From positions 46,033-110,032 of the forward strand of contig CAZLEF010000007.1 in assembly GCA_964558465.1 (NCBI GenBank): DNA of 64,000 bases. The letters run 5' to 3'. The stretch is from JACJYC01 sp964558465. GTDB taxonomy: Bacteria > Bacteroidota > Bacteroidia > Chitinophagales > Saprospiraceae. The translations under genes and the position numbers were made by a program. Each line of letters opens with the position of its first letter. Position 1 is the stretch's first letter. Under the pieces are notes generated by a model, which did not search any database, was not told the DNA's origin, and saw only the letters and a program-made list of their open reading frames with translations. This document shows, piece by piece, positions 18,000-26,682 of the stretch.

Positions 18000-19478
18000 A
18001 TGAAAACAATCTTCAAAATCATGATCACCCTTCTTGCGGTATCCGGCTTTACCGCGTGTGAAAAGGAAGAAATCGTCAAACCCGACCCATCCGATGAAAC
18101 CCCAATTTCCGTCAAATTCGGAGAAGACCAGTCTTTTGCCGAAAATGCGGGTCCCAAAACGGTCGAACTCATTTTCAGCAAACCCGCCAATCTGGACGGC
18201 GAACTTTCCATCCGGGTTGTTTCGGGTCCGGCCGGCGTTTACCAGACCGAACCGCCGGTAGCCGGGGGATTCCTTGAAATCCCGTTTGCTAAAGGCGATG
18301 ATTCCGTTCACTTTACCTTTACGCCTGCGGACAATGATGTACAAGGTGGCGGCGCCTTTGTGTCTTTCGAGATTTCAGGTATCCCTCAAGGTTTTGTGAT
18401 CGGCGAAAAACGGAATCTGGCCATTACCATTTTGGATGATGAGGTTTCCACCGTCGCCAATTTTGCCTCCGATGCCGGAACGGTCCTCGAAAACAAACCG
18501 GAAGGCGTAACGGTGAACATTTTCTTGTCCGCCGCTGCGACCCATACGGGAAAATTGATCATTCAACAAAGCGGCGCCTCTGGAAACAGCGCATTTATTG
18601 CCGAACCCGCTTTCAACCCCAACGGCATCCTTGAACTGACAGTTCCGGCCGGCGCAACTGCTGCAAGTTTCAAAATCGTCCCGGTGGATAACCCGTTGCT
18701 GACCGGCCATCAGACGGCTGTTTTTACCGTCTTGGACGCAACCGGCGGAGTGATCAGGGGAGAACAAATCTCCTTTGAACTGACCGTACTCGATGACGAA
18801 CTGGTTTCCAAACCAAAGTCCTACGAAACGACCGGCGGCGGTTGGCGGTCCAAAAAAACTTACGAATACGATCAAACCGGCAGGGTTGCCAAGGTTCATT
18901 GGGAAACCGAAACACCAGGTTGGAGAAACGGCACGGAAACCTACTATTACGGTTCCAACGACCGGATCGAACGGATCAACCGATACCCGAACCACGACGA
19001 ATATTTCTTCTGGGAAAACGGCCGGATCGTCCGCTCGGAAAATATTGAAAACGGGATAAAAAAGTCATACACGCTGTATGATTACGACCCCGCAGGGAAT
19101 ATTGGCGGCAAAACTGATTTCCACCGCCAGGCCAACGGGGAGTATAAACAGGGATTCATCTTCGTCTACCTGTATACCACCGACGGGAATATCTACAAAC
19201 AACTGGTCTATAATCTGGGTGCAGACCCCGAGAATCCCGAACTGATCTCTACCCGCAGCTATGAACATTACCTCCAGCAGACCAATCCCTTTCCCACGTT
19301 CGAAGTGATTCCGAATGTGAATGGCCAGCCAAATCTGCCGCAGACGTACCGGCTGGAAGAGAATGGGGTGAATTTGCTGTACAACTTCACCTACGAATTC
19401 AGGGAGGATGGCTCTCCAACCAAAAGAACGGCCACAGGGCCTTCGGGTTCTGAATCCACTACCTACCAATATTATTGA
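18000..19478 (+). CDS. Calx-beta-like surface lipoprotein with RHS/YD-like C-terminal region
   Basis: 492 aa from the start MKTIFKIMITLLAVSGFTAC, which gives a lipoprotein signal with Cys at position 20; the frame extends 31 codons upstream but that part has no signal features. After the lipid site come about two beta-sandwich repeats. These read VKFGEDQSFAENAGPKTVEL and ...AITILDDEVS, then VANFASDAGTVLENKPEGV and ...ELTVLDDELV, and resemble Calx-beta domains. The final third has YD-type repeats (YEYDQTGRVAKVHW, YYYGSNDRIERI, LYDYDPAGNIGGK). It probably sits on the outer surface. Function unknown; these folds bind calcium, carbohydrate or protein partners in relatives. Confidence 0.7.
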   Translation: MKTIFKIMITLLAVSGFTACEKEEIVKPDPSDETPISVKFGEDQSFAENAGPKTVELIFSKPANLDGELSIRVVSGPAGVYQTEPPVAGGFLEIPFAKGDDSVHFTFTPADNDVQGGGAFVSFEISGIPQGFVIGEKRNLAITILDDEVSTVANFASDAGTVLENKPEGVTVNIFLSAAATHTGKLIIQQSGASGNSAFIAEPAFNPNGILELTVPAGATAASFKIVPVDNPLLTGHQTAVFTVLDATGGVIRGEQISFELTVLDDELVSKPKSYETTGGGWRSKKTYEYDQTGRVAKVHWETETPGWRNGTETYYYGSNDRIERINRYPNHDEYFFWENGRIVRSENIENGIKKSYTLYDYDPAGNIGGKTDFHRQANGEYKQGFIFVYLYTTDGNIYKQLVYNLGADPENPELISTRSYEHYLQQTNPFPTFEVIPNVNGQPNLPQTYRLEENGVNLLYNFTYEFREDGSPTKRTATGPSGSESTTYQYY

Positions 19479-19550
19479 GGATAAGCGGTTGCGAAGGATA
19501 CAAAGATTATACCCTTTGCAACCGCTTCTTTTTTTCGCCGGCACATTGCC

Positions 19551-19614
19551 CTCTCTCACCCTCTCACCCCTCTCACCCCTCTCACCTTTCATGCTGAGCG
19601 CAGTCGAAGCACGC
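19551..19614 (+). repeat. Nonamer CCCTCTCAC repeat followed by a TGCTGAGCGCAGTCGAAGCA word
   Basis: Several CCCTCTCAC units run into CTTTCATGCTGAGCGCAGTC. The nonamer recurs as a longer array at 43632-43709, and the second word recurs at about 39003-39040. The site lies between two convergent genes (lipoprotein + and amidohydrolase -). Confidence 0.6.
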
Positions 19615-21303
19615 TCACCACACCACCCTGCCCCGGAACACCGTCATCTCCACCACCGTATGATAGATCTCAAACCTGGAACAGGTAAAAATATCCCGGT
19701 CCAGCACGATCAGGTCGGCCAGTTTGCCGGCTTCCAGGGTTCCGCATTCGTTTTCGCGGAAGGTCAGCCATGCGCCGCCCTTGGTATAACCTTCAACGAT
19801 GGTTTGTACATCAGCCAGGTGTTGAGCCGTCCAGGGTTCGCGCTCGACGCTGTCGGGGCCGCGGCGGGTGACGGCGACCTGCATGGCGTCGAAGGGGTCC
19901 ATGGTGCTCACATCCCAGTCGCTGCCGAAGGCAAGTTTTGCGCCGGTTTTAGCCAGCGTACCGATGGGATACTGCCATTCCACCCGTTCCGGGCCCAGAA
20001 AGGGGGCGTTGAGTTCGGTCACGTAGGTATCTTCCAGCGTTGCCCAGAGGGCCTGGAAATTGGCGATCACATCCAGTGCTTTGAACCGGGGAAGGTCGTC
20101 GGGGTGAATGACATGCAAGTGGGCGATATGGTGGCGGCTGTCGCGCACGCCGTTCTGTTTGCGGGCGTTTTCATACGCGTCGAGGGTCATGCGGATGCCG
20201 CGGTCGCCGATGGCGTGGATATGCACCTGGATCCCGGCTTTGTCGAGGGCGGCGACGGCTTCGTTGGTTTCAGCCGGATCGGCGTTGGCTATGCCTGTAT
20301 TGTCGTGTTGATGGGCGTAAGGCGACAACATGGCCGCCGTCGTACCTTCCACCACGCCATCCATAAAATATTTGACCTGGTTGAACTTCAGATCGGGAGA
20401 AGGATTTGCCGCCAGCCGGGCATTGTATTGTTCATTCAGCCGGATGGCTTCCTCGGCACCGGCTTTCCCTTTCGAAATATCGCCGTAGATTGAAATAGCG
20501 GCGTGGACGGTCAGTTCGCCCTTTTTGGCAAGTTCAAAATAAGCTTCGACGTATTCCGGCCCGGCAGAGGCTTCCACCAGGTTGGTGATGCCCAGGGAGT
20601 TGGCCAGTTGCAGCCCCTTTTTCAGGGCGGCTACCCGTTCTTCGGGGGTCGGTTTTGGCACAAGATTCCCTACCAGTCCCATGGCGTCTTCCCGGAGCGT
20701 ACCGGTGGGTTCGTTGGTGCGCACGTCCCGTTCGATACGGCCATTGACCGGGTCGGCGGTTTCGGCGGTGATGCCTGCCAGTTCGAGGGCCCGGGAGTTG
20801 ACCCAGGCGGAATGTCCGTCGGAGGAGGTAACGTACACGGGCCGGTCGGGTACAATGGCGTCCAGCCATTCCTTTCGGGGATTGCCGCCCGGGAAGGTCG
20901 CCAGCCAGAAATTGTCAGCCCGGATCCAGGTTTTTTCGGAGTGGGCTTCGGCGTACCGGTCGATGACGGCGAGTACGCTGTCCGGGTTTTGGATGCCGGT
21001 CAGGGTACAGCCCAGCAGGGCCAATCCGCCGGAGACCGGATGCACGTGGCTGTCGGTGAATCCGGGCAACAGGGTTTTACCCTGCAGGTCGATGACCTTT
21101 GTTTGTGGCCCGGTGAGTTTTTCAGCTTCCTTTTGGGTTCCGGCAAACAGGATCTTCTCGCCCCGGATGGCGAGCGCTTCCACTGTTGCGCCCGGCGTGG
21201 TCATGGTGTAAATGCGGCCGTTTTGGAAGAGCATATCCGCTGTTTCGGGTTGTTGGCAGCCCAGCAATAAACAGCAAAGGAGGAGAATGAGGAGGTGTCG
21301 CAT
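19615..21303 (-). CDS. YtcJ-like amidohydrolase, lipoprotein-type
   Basis: 562 aa. The signal MRHLLILLLCCLLLGCQQPE ends in a lipobox LLGC, so the enzyme is probably lipid-anchored outside the cytoplasm. The metal-dependent hydrolase motifs are present in order: GFTDSHVHP (HxH), SDGHSAWVNS, KYFMDGVVEGT, HIHAIGDRG, HHIAHLHVIHP and FGSDWDVSTMDP. This is the layout of the YtcJ/N-substituted formamide deformylase branch. A TATCTTTA element on the minus strand (21314-21321) just upstream fits a Bacteroidota -7 box. The natural substrate cannot be assigned. Confidence 0.88.
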   Translation of the reverse strand: MRHLLILLLCCLLLGCQQPETADMLFQNGRIYTMTTPGATVEALAIRGEKILFAGTQKEAEKLTGPQTKVIDLQGKTLLPGFTDSHVHPVSGGLALLGCTLTGIQNPDSVLAVIDRYAEAHSEKTWIRADNFWLATFPGGNPRKEWLDAIVPDRPVYVTSSDGHSAWVNSRALELAGITAETADPVNGRIERDVRTNEPTGTLREDAMGLVGNLVPKPTPEERVAALKKGLQLANSLGITNLVEASAGPEYVEAYFELAKKGELTVHAAISIYGDISKGKAGAEEAIRLNEQYNARLAANPSPDLKFNQVKYFMDGVVEGTTAAMLSPYAHQHDNTGIANADPAETNEAVAALDKAGIQVHIHAIGDRGIRMTLDAYENARKQNGVRDSRHHIAHLHVIHPDDLPRFKALDVIANFQALWATLEDTYVTELNAPFLGPERVEWQYPIGTLAKTGAKLAFGSDWDVSTMDPFDAMQVAVTRRGPDSVEREPWTAQHLADVQTIVEGYTKGGAWLTFRENECGTLEAGKLADLIVLDRDIFTCSRFEIYHTVVEMTVFRGRVVW

Positions 21304-21380
21304 GTTTTTGCGGTAAAGATAGGTTTTTGGAGGATCTGGAAGTGAGCGGAGTCGACAAGGGAACTGAGCGGAGCCGAAGT

Positions 21381-22214
21381 TCAGTTGTAACCGCCAGTTT
21401 CACCAAATTGGAGCCTGGCCAGCGCTTCTTCTTTTTTAACTTTTCCAACCATGAACAATCCTCCAATCAAAATAAAAATAAAAAAAAGCGCGGTCGGAAT
21501 TATGGAATTCCAATTTACGCCTTCAACGGCATTTTCGGTTAATTTTTCAACGGTTCCGCTTTTGAGATCGCCCGCTCCAAAAGAAAAATTCACCAATGCG
21601 TGCAGCAATGCAGGAACCAGAACATTTCCGGTCCGAAGCATTAACCCTCCAAAAAATATGCCGATGGATGTTGCAAATAAAACCTGGGAAAAAATCCCCC
21701 AAAAATTATCCGGTTGCCTGAAAAGATTGACAAAATGTACGACGCCAAATATCAGCGATGACAAAATGACGCTGATATAAAGAACGTTTTTTTTATCCCT
21801 ATATACATTTATGAATAGCGGCAAAACAATTCCCCTGAAAAAAAATTCCTCGACAAATCCAACCAAAAACACAGAGGCCGCAAACAGGAACAATACGATT
21901 GAACCGGCATTTTTATAGGCATCCAGATTGCTCAGAAATCCGATCAGGATAAAAGCGGAAGGGATGATTAACGCCTAAAGGTTTTTCACCTTCATTCCTT
22001 TTTCAAGGCCGTTGAATTTTTTGAATTCCAGTTTATAGATCAGCCCAACCAGGATGATCAGGAGCGTAAACCTTACAATCCCTCCGGCCAGCAGGCGGGC
22101 TTCCAGCTCCGCCGTGCCGAGGGAGTTCAAAAAACTCCTTAATGGTCGTTCCAGCCAAAGGAAGGCCAGAAAACCGGCAAACAAAAATAATATAATTTTT
22201 AATTCTTTTTTCAT
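21381..22214 (-). pseudogene. CPBP-family intramembrane metalloprotease interrupted by an in-frame TAG stop
   Basis: Two open stretches lie in one frame. The first (22214 down to 21978, 79 aa) starts MKKELKIILFLFAGFLAF and ends VKNL at a TAG codon (21975-21977). The frame then continues ALIIPSAFILIGFLSNLDAY into VGFVEEFFFRGIVLPLF. That second part carries the EExxxR and FxxxH-type motifs of CPBP (CAAX protease / bacteriocin-processing) enzymes, with HFVNLF and HALVNFSFG as later histidine motifs. Joined, the product would be about 277 aa, normal for the family. A single change (for example TGG to TAG) explains the break. The 5' end overlaps the GNAT gene by ATGA. The C-terminal part might be expressed from an internal start, but it would lack the first helices. 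Confidence 0.8.
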
Positions 22215-22666
22215 AAGGTAAAGTGTCCAGTCGTATGCTCCATCCGGTAAAGATCAAAACCCGCTGCCCAATAATCCTTGACGATCTCTTTCAATTCAAA
22301 CCCGAATTTTTCGTAGAATTTATAAGCCAGTTGGGAGGTTCTGACCACAATCGTTTGAATATTGCCTTCATCCTTTATTTTTTCGATCCTGAATTTGGTC
22401 AACAGGCTGCCCAATCCTTTTCCCTGATGGTCCGGATGGAAGATATCCCAACTGATCCTGGCGACCGAGGGATCGTCTGTCAAATTGAACCCGCCGCAAC
22501 CTATTATTTCCTTCTCCGTTTCCACCACATAATAGTGCCCGGCATCGACTTCCAGATAATGGATCAGTTCTTTCTCTTCGACAGGAGAAAAATAGGCGGG
22601 CGTATTTAACCTCAATAAATGGATCACTTGATCGTGGTCAGCTTGGGTGTATTTTCGGATAGTCAT
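22211..22666 (-). CDS. GNAT-family N-acetyltransferase
   Basis: 151 aa, about the full length of a single GNAT domain. The acetyl-CoA binding segment DIFHPDHQGKGLGSLLTKFR (motif A, Q/RxxGxG/A) and the final strand YKFYEKFGFELKEI are clear. It transfers an acetyl group from acetyl-CoA to an amine; the acceptor is unknown. It is the middle gene of a cupin-GNAT-CPBP run: 16 bp separate it from the cupin gene, and its stop overlaps the CPBP start as ATGA, so the two would be translationally coupled. Confidence 0.88.
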   Translation of the reverse strand: MTIRKYTQADHDQVIHLLRLNTPAYFSPVEEKELIHYLEVDAGHYYVVETEKEIIGCGGFNLTDDPSVARISWDIFHPDHQGKGLGSLLTKFRIEKIKDEGNIQTIVVRTSQLAYKFYEKFGFELKEIVKDYWAAGFDLYRMEHTTGHFTL

Positions 22667-22682
22667 GGTATGTCTACGGACC

Positions 22683-23084
22683 TCACTTAATGAGCAATAA
22701 CTGACTGTCCAGCACCCCGTTTACCCAATGTTTGACCATCGGTTCAATTTTGATATAGTCTCCGGGGTGCAGGGTCTGTTTGAATCCTTTTTCATTTTCA
22801 AACACTACTTCTCCGGACACACATACGAGCAGGGCCTCAACCTTGGTGATATGTTCCTTGAGATGTCCGTTCCGTTTGATCTGCAAAGACGCAACCGTTC
22901 CCTCCGTTCCTTTGAAAAACGGATTCGCTGAAACGTCCTTGTCTTTTTCGTGTAATGCACTGATGTTGTTCATTGCCCTGTTGTTTAAATGGTCAAAATT
23001 TCCGTTCACCGCAGCGTTTTTTTGCGAAACGCATCCTCCCAAAAGGGAACTCAAAAATGCTACTATCAAGATGTTCTTTTTCAT
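22683..23084 (-). CDS. Cupin-domain lipoprotein
   Basis: 133 aa. The N-terminus MKKNILIVAFLSSLLGGC is a lipoprotein signal with LGGC lipobox. The rest is one small cupin barrel: HITKVEALLVCVSGEVVFEN and LHPGDYIKIEPMVKHWV match cupin motifs 1 and 2, with His, Glu and a second His as likely metal ligands. Cupins of this size bind metals or small ligands or act as simple isomerases/dioxygenases. First gene of the cupin-GNAT-CPBP run. Specific function unknown. Confidence 0.75.
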   Translation of the reverse strand: MKKNILIVAFLSSLLGGCVSQKNAAVNGNFDHLNNRAMNNISALHEKDKDVSANPFFKGTEGTVASLQIKRNGHLKEHITKVEALLVCVSGEVVFENEKGFKQTLHPGDYIKIEPMVKHWVNGVLDSQLLLIK

Positions 23085-23180
23085 GCTTTTATTTTTGAAT
23101 TAACATAAGGATCGCCTTTTTTAATTTTTTTCAAACCCAACATATTCCTCCCTATCTTTACCGCCCAATATCCACCCGAC

Positions 23181-24275
23181 ATGCAGATCACCGCCTGGGC
23201 GCTCTGCGCCATGATCGCTGCCGCACAAGGTACATTTCTGGCCTTTGTGTTGGGCCTTAAAAAAGAAAACCGCCTGCCCAACCGCCTGCTCGGAGCGATG
23301 TTGATGTTGCTGTCGGTCACCCTGACGGAATGGGCGCTCTGGTGGACCGGCCTGATCGAAGAAGTACCTGCGATCAAAGGTATGACTTTCGGTTTTCCGT
23401 TGCTTTTTGGCCCGCTGATGTTCCTGTTTTATCAAGCGACATTCGAACAAAAACCTTTGTCTTACATAGTTTTATTCCATTTCCTGCCGTTTACGCTCGC
23501 CGTATTCCTGATGCTCCCCTTTTACCTGCGGTTTTTTGAAGACCTCTCCGAAGGGTTGAAATGGATCCCGCCCCTGACCCGCCGTCCCTGGTTTCCTGCG
23601 CTGATCTTTGCCCAGATGATCGGCTACGGGGTCTGGATCGGGGTCCGTTTCAGACCCTGGTTTCTGGAAAAAACCGAACTCCGGCGATGGCACAGGTGGT
23701 TGCTGGCGGCCTATTACGGAATAATCATCACCTATTTACTCTACCGGTTATTGCCCTTCCTCGGGCTGACGGCGCAGGAGTGGAAATATTTCATCGCTTT
23801 CAGTCTTACGGCCTTCATTTACCTGACTGCCTGGCTGGGTTATATCGAACCCCGTGTATTTGCCGGCATTCCGCTGAAAAAGGCCATCATTCCCGGTAAA
23901 TATCGCAAATCCTCGCTTCACCCGGAAAGTTCCGCCGCCTTGTTTGCAAACGCCGAAAAACTGATGGAAGAAGAACAACTTTTCCGCGACAGCCGGTTGT
24001 CGCTGAACACTTTTGCAGCAAAACTCAATGAACAACGTCATCGCCTTTCACAAGCCATCAACGAACAATCGGGAAAAAGTTTTTCCGAATGGGTCAACGG
24101 CTACCGGATAACAGCCGCCAGGGAATTGCTCGCCCATACTTCAAAACGGGAAAAAAACGTGATCGAGGTGGCTTATGAAGTAGGTTTCAATTCGAAAAAC
24201 GCATTTAACCTCGCTTTTAAAAATCTTACCGGCATGACGCCCACCGAATTCCGTCAATCGCGGATAAAAGGGTGA
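23181..24275 (+). CDS. Membrane-bound AraC-family transcriptional regulator
   Basis: 364 aa. Residues 1-230 contain about seven hydrophobic segments (for example ALCAMIAAAQGTFLAFVLGL near the start). Residues about 255-364 are a double helix-turn-helix AraC domain ending in VIEVAYEVGFNSKNAFNLAF and GMTPTEFRQSR. The design is the 7TM-AraC type common in Bacteroidota, thought to sense something at the membrane and bind DNA directly. A TATCTTTA element at 23153-23160 could be the -7 box, which would place transcription close to the ATG. It is divergent from the cupin operon (about 96 bp between starts), a possible target. Confidence 0.88.
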   Translation: MQITAWALCAMIAAAQGTFLAFVLGLKKENRLPNRLLGAMLMLLSVTLTEWALWWTGLIEEVPAIKGMTFGFPLLFGPLMFLFYQATFEQKPLSYIVLFHFLPFTLAVFLMLPFYLRFFEDLSEGLKWIPPLTRRPWFPALIFAQMIGYGVWIGVRFRPWFLEKTELRRWHRWLLAAYYGIIITYLLYRLLPFLGLTAQEWKYFIAFSLTAFIYLTAWLGYIEPRVFAGIPLKKAIIPGKYRKSSLHPESSAALFANAEKLMEEEQLFRDSRLSLNTFAAKLNEQRHRLSQAINEQSGKSFSEWVNGYRITAARELLAHTSKREKNVIEVAYEVGFNSKNAFNLAFKNLTGMTPTEFRQSRIKG

Positions 24276-24375
24276 AAGATTATCGGATTCCCCGGATTCC
24301 CGATGATTTTTCCCCTGAATAAAAAACGCACGGCCTTTTTTTGCACAAAATTGATGCAACAAAACCTGTACTGTT

Positions 24376-24861
24376 ATGATTCGTTACTTCATCATCCTCG
24401 CACTTGCTGCGGCTGTAGTGCTGCTTGGCGCCTCTTTCGAAAACCCGGAAAAAAGACAAAATCAACCGGCGCTGATCCAGGCAATGCTCCAGGATACCTT
24501 CGACCAAACCCTGGCACTGACCCGGCTCCGGGAATCCATCAAAGGTAAAGAGCACCTTCCGGCCGACAGCGTTTTCCGGAATATTCAAATGCTGAAAAAA
24601 ATGCCCGCCGGCCGCCTGCTGGCCATCATGGAATTCGGATACAGTAAAAGCCTGGGCGTTACCTGCACCCACTGCCACAACCCCAACGCCTGGGAAAGCG
24701 AGGAAAAGCCAACCAAACAAATTACACGGGACATGGCGGAAATGGTCCGCATCCTCAACACCGATTTGCTGGGCAATATCAAAAACCTGGCAAAAAACCC
24801 GGTCGTGAATTGCACTACCTGCCATCGGGGACAGGTGAAGCCGGCTATTTCGATGGACTGA
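24376..24861 (+). CDS. Secreted diheme c-type cytochrome
   Basis: 161 aa. An N-terminal hydrophobic segment (residues 3-18, YFIILALAAAVVLLGA) acts as signal or anchor. Two heme attachment sites are visible: CTHCH (97-101) and CTTCH (146-150). The spacing and the GVTCTHCHNPNAWESE context resemble the small cytochromes related to the photosynthetic reaction centre cytochrome c subunit, common in Bacteroidota without photosynthesis. Electron transfer in the periplasm is expected. Partners are not in the window. Confidence 0.82.
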   Translation: MIRYFIILALAAAVVLLGASFENPEKRQNQPALIQAMLQDTFDQTLALTRLRESIKGKEHLPADSVFRNIQMLKKMPAGRLLAIMEFGYSKSLGVTCTHCHNPNAWESEEKPTKQITRDMAEMVRILNTDLLGNIKNLAKNPVVNCTTCHRGQVKPAISMD

Positions 24862-25000
24862 TGTTGAATTGTTGAGGCGTTCATGCGTTGATCTGTTGAT
24901 TTGGCGTGCCACGCCATCGTCGTGGTTGATTTGAAAACGCCACGCCTCGGCGTGGTCAAATCAACGCATCAACAAATCAACAAATCAACAATTCTTCAAC
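24862..25000 (+). terminator. Shared hairpin/repeat region between convergent genes
   Basis: TTGATNTG-type octamers, then CCACGCC-TC-GGCGTGG and a second short palindrome (GGCGTGCCACGCC), then CAAATCAAC units that complement the left side. It fills the space between the cytochrome gene (+) and the oxidoreductase gene (-), so it probably terminates both. It belongs with the hairpins at 14478 and 17678. Confidence 0.55.
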
Positions 25001-25002
25001 AA

Positions 25003-26397
25003 TCACCCAACCCGCACCCCGGTAGTCGCCCCGCCGGCCAGCGTCAGGTCCACCGGTTTGTTGGTAGCCCATGCGCCTTTGGTAAAGTCGGGGACCTTGA
25101 TGGAGGTTGACCGTTTGGCCACGGATTTTTCGCTCAACGGCGCCACTGCGCTCCAGAGGGCGGCGTCGTACACGTCCTGGTCGAGCGGCAGGCCGTTGCG
25201 CAGGCAATCGATGAGGCGCCAGTCCATGATAAAGTCCATGCCGCCGTGGCCGCCGACTTTTTTGGCGATCTCTCCCACGTGTTTGACCAGCGGCGTGGTG
25301 TATTTTTCTTCCAGTGCTTTCATTTCTGCCTCATCCACCCAACCGTGTCCGAAGGATATTTTAGCCGGAGTGGGCCATTTTTGCGCGTACCCCTTGGCGC
25401 CGCTCACAATATGGATCCGGGAGTAGGGTCTGGGCGAGCTGACGTCGTGCTGGATCAGCATGGTTTTTCCCTTGTTGGTCCGGATGAGGGTATTGTTCAT
25501 ATTCCCCCGGTAAGGCTGGCCGACGTACCCTTTATAAAAATCGTCTTTAGCGGCCAGTTCGCGCGCCATCGGGCCCATATTGAAGTCGGCCGACTGCATG
25601 GAAACCAGGTAATCCATTTTATCTCCCCGGTTAATGTCCAGACATTGCGCGATGGGCCCCAGGCCGTGGGTAGGGTACAAACTGCCGTTGCGGCCGATGT
25701 TCTCTTTGATCCGCCACATGTCCACATAGTCCGTTTTGGAAAAATTCATGGAACGCAGGTCGTGGATATAGGCGCCTTCTACATGGATCAGTTCGCCCAG
25801 CAGCCCGTTGCGGGCCATGTTCAGGGTCAGCAATTCAAAAAAATCGTAGCAGCAGTTTTCCAGCATCATGCAGTGTTTCCTGGTTTTTTCGGAGGTCTCC
25901 ACCAGTTCCCAGCACTCATCCAGGGTGGTGGCGGCGGGCACCTCTGATGCCGCGTGTTTGCCGGCCTTCATGGCGGCAACGGCCATGGGCGTGTGCAGGT
26001 CCCAGGGGGTGCAAATGTACACCAGGTCGAGGTCGGGGTTGTCGCACAGGTTTCTCCAGGCGTTTTCGCTGCCGGTGTATTCCATGGCTTTGGGCAATCC
26101 TTTTTCGCTCAGTTGTTTCTGGCTGGCGGCCACTTTTTCAGGCAGTTTATCGCAGAGGGCCTTGATCTCCACGCCTTCGATATTGGCAATCCTGCGAACG
26201 GCATCCGAACCCCGGTTGCCCAGACCAATGAACCCGATCCTGACCGTCTCAATTTTTGGCGCTGCATAGCCGCACATATTGAAAGCGGGGGGATTTAAGG
26301 GTATATCCTCCAAAAATTCAGGCACGGAACCCAACACAACCGTACCGGCGCCCGCGGTGGTGATGTTTTTTAAAAAATTTCGTCTTGTTGTTGACAT
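25003..26397 (-). CDS. Gfo/Idh/MocA-family oxidoreductase, GH109-like, Tat-exported
   Basis: 464 aa from the start MSTTRRNFLKN; the frame extends 12 codons further, but this start puts the twin arginine signal (RRNFLKNI, then GAGTVVLGS) at the front. The NAD-binding fold begins IGFIGLGNRGSDAV. EVPAATTLDECWELV and LYPTHGLGPIAQCLDINRGD follow. This last stretch is typical of the GH109 group (alpha-N-acetylgalactosaminidase acting by an NAD-dependent redox route), where the histidine of THG sits in the active site. It would act in the periplasm on glycan ends. GH109 assignment is by motif recall and should be checked. Confidence 0.85.
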   Translation of the reverse strand: MSTTRRNFLKNITTAGAGTVVLGSVPEFLEDIPLNPPAFNMCGYAAPKIETVRIGFIGLGNRGSDAVRRIANIEGVEIKALCDKLPEKVAASQKQLSEKGLPKAMEYTGSENAWRNLCDNPDLDLVYICTPWDLHTPMAVAAMKAGKHAASEVPAATTLDECWELVETSEKTRKHCMMLENCCYDFFELLTLNMARNGLLGELIHVEGAYIHDLRSMNFSKTDYVDMWRIKENIGRNGSLYPTHGLGPIAQCLDINRGDKMDYLVSMQSADFNMGPMARELAAKDDFYKGYVGQPYRGNMNNTLIRTNKGKTMLIQHDVSSPRPYSRIHIVSGAKGYAQKWPTPAKISFGHGWVDEAEMKALEEKYTTPLVKHVGEIAKKVGGHGGMDFIMDWRLIDCLRNGLPLDQDVYDAALWSAVAPLSEKSVAKRSTSIKVPDFTKGAWATNKPVDLTLAGGATTGVRVG

Positions 26398-26508
26398 CGT
26401 TTTGTTTTGTGATTTGGCAAAATCAGGAATCAACCCTGCGGCATCTCCTGAAAAGCTAACAAGTAATTAGTCGGAAATATTATGATAATGTATTGAGAAG
26501 TTTGGCAT

Positions 26509-26554
26509 GGTTTGGTATGGTTTGGAGGCCAACAATCCCAAACCATACCAAACC
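26509..26554. terminator. Perfect 17-bp inverted repeat with 12-nt loop
   Basis: GGTTTGGTATGGTTTGG at 26509-26525 is exactly complementary to CCAAACCATACCAAACC at 26538-26554. It lies between the end of the VPS10-like gene and the start of the oxidoreductase gene, both on the minus strand. There is no T-run on either side, so a classical intrinsic terminator is not certain; an insulator or repeat-derived hairpin is also possible. Confidence 0.6.
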
Positions 26555-26682
26555 ATAATAAACTGTCCCGACATGGTTTCAAAATTTCCATCAAAGAACT
26601 CAGAATATACTTATCTATGACAACAAATTTAGAGGTTTTCCTTTAAACCATAACGGATATTAATATACGGCCCGGGCAGTCT

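Noticed and set aside
21975..21977. TAG read as an amino acid (recoding) in the CPBP gene
   Set aside because: No sign of stop recoding elsewhere; other genes end normally in TAA, TGA or TAG. A nonsense change is simpler.
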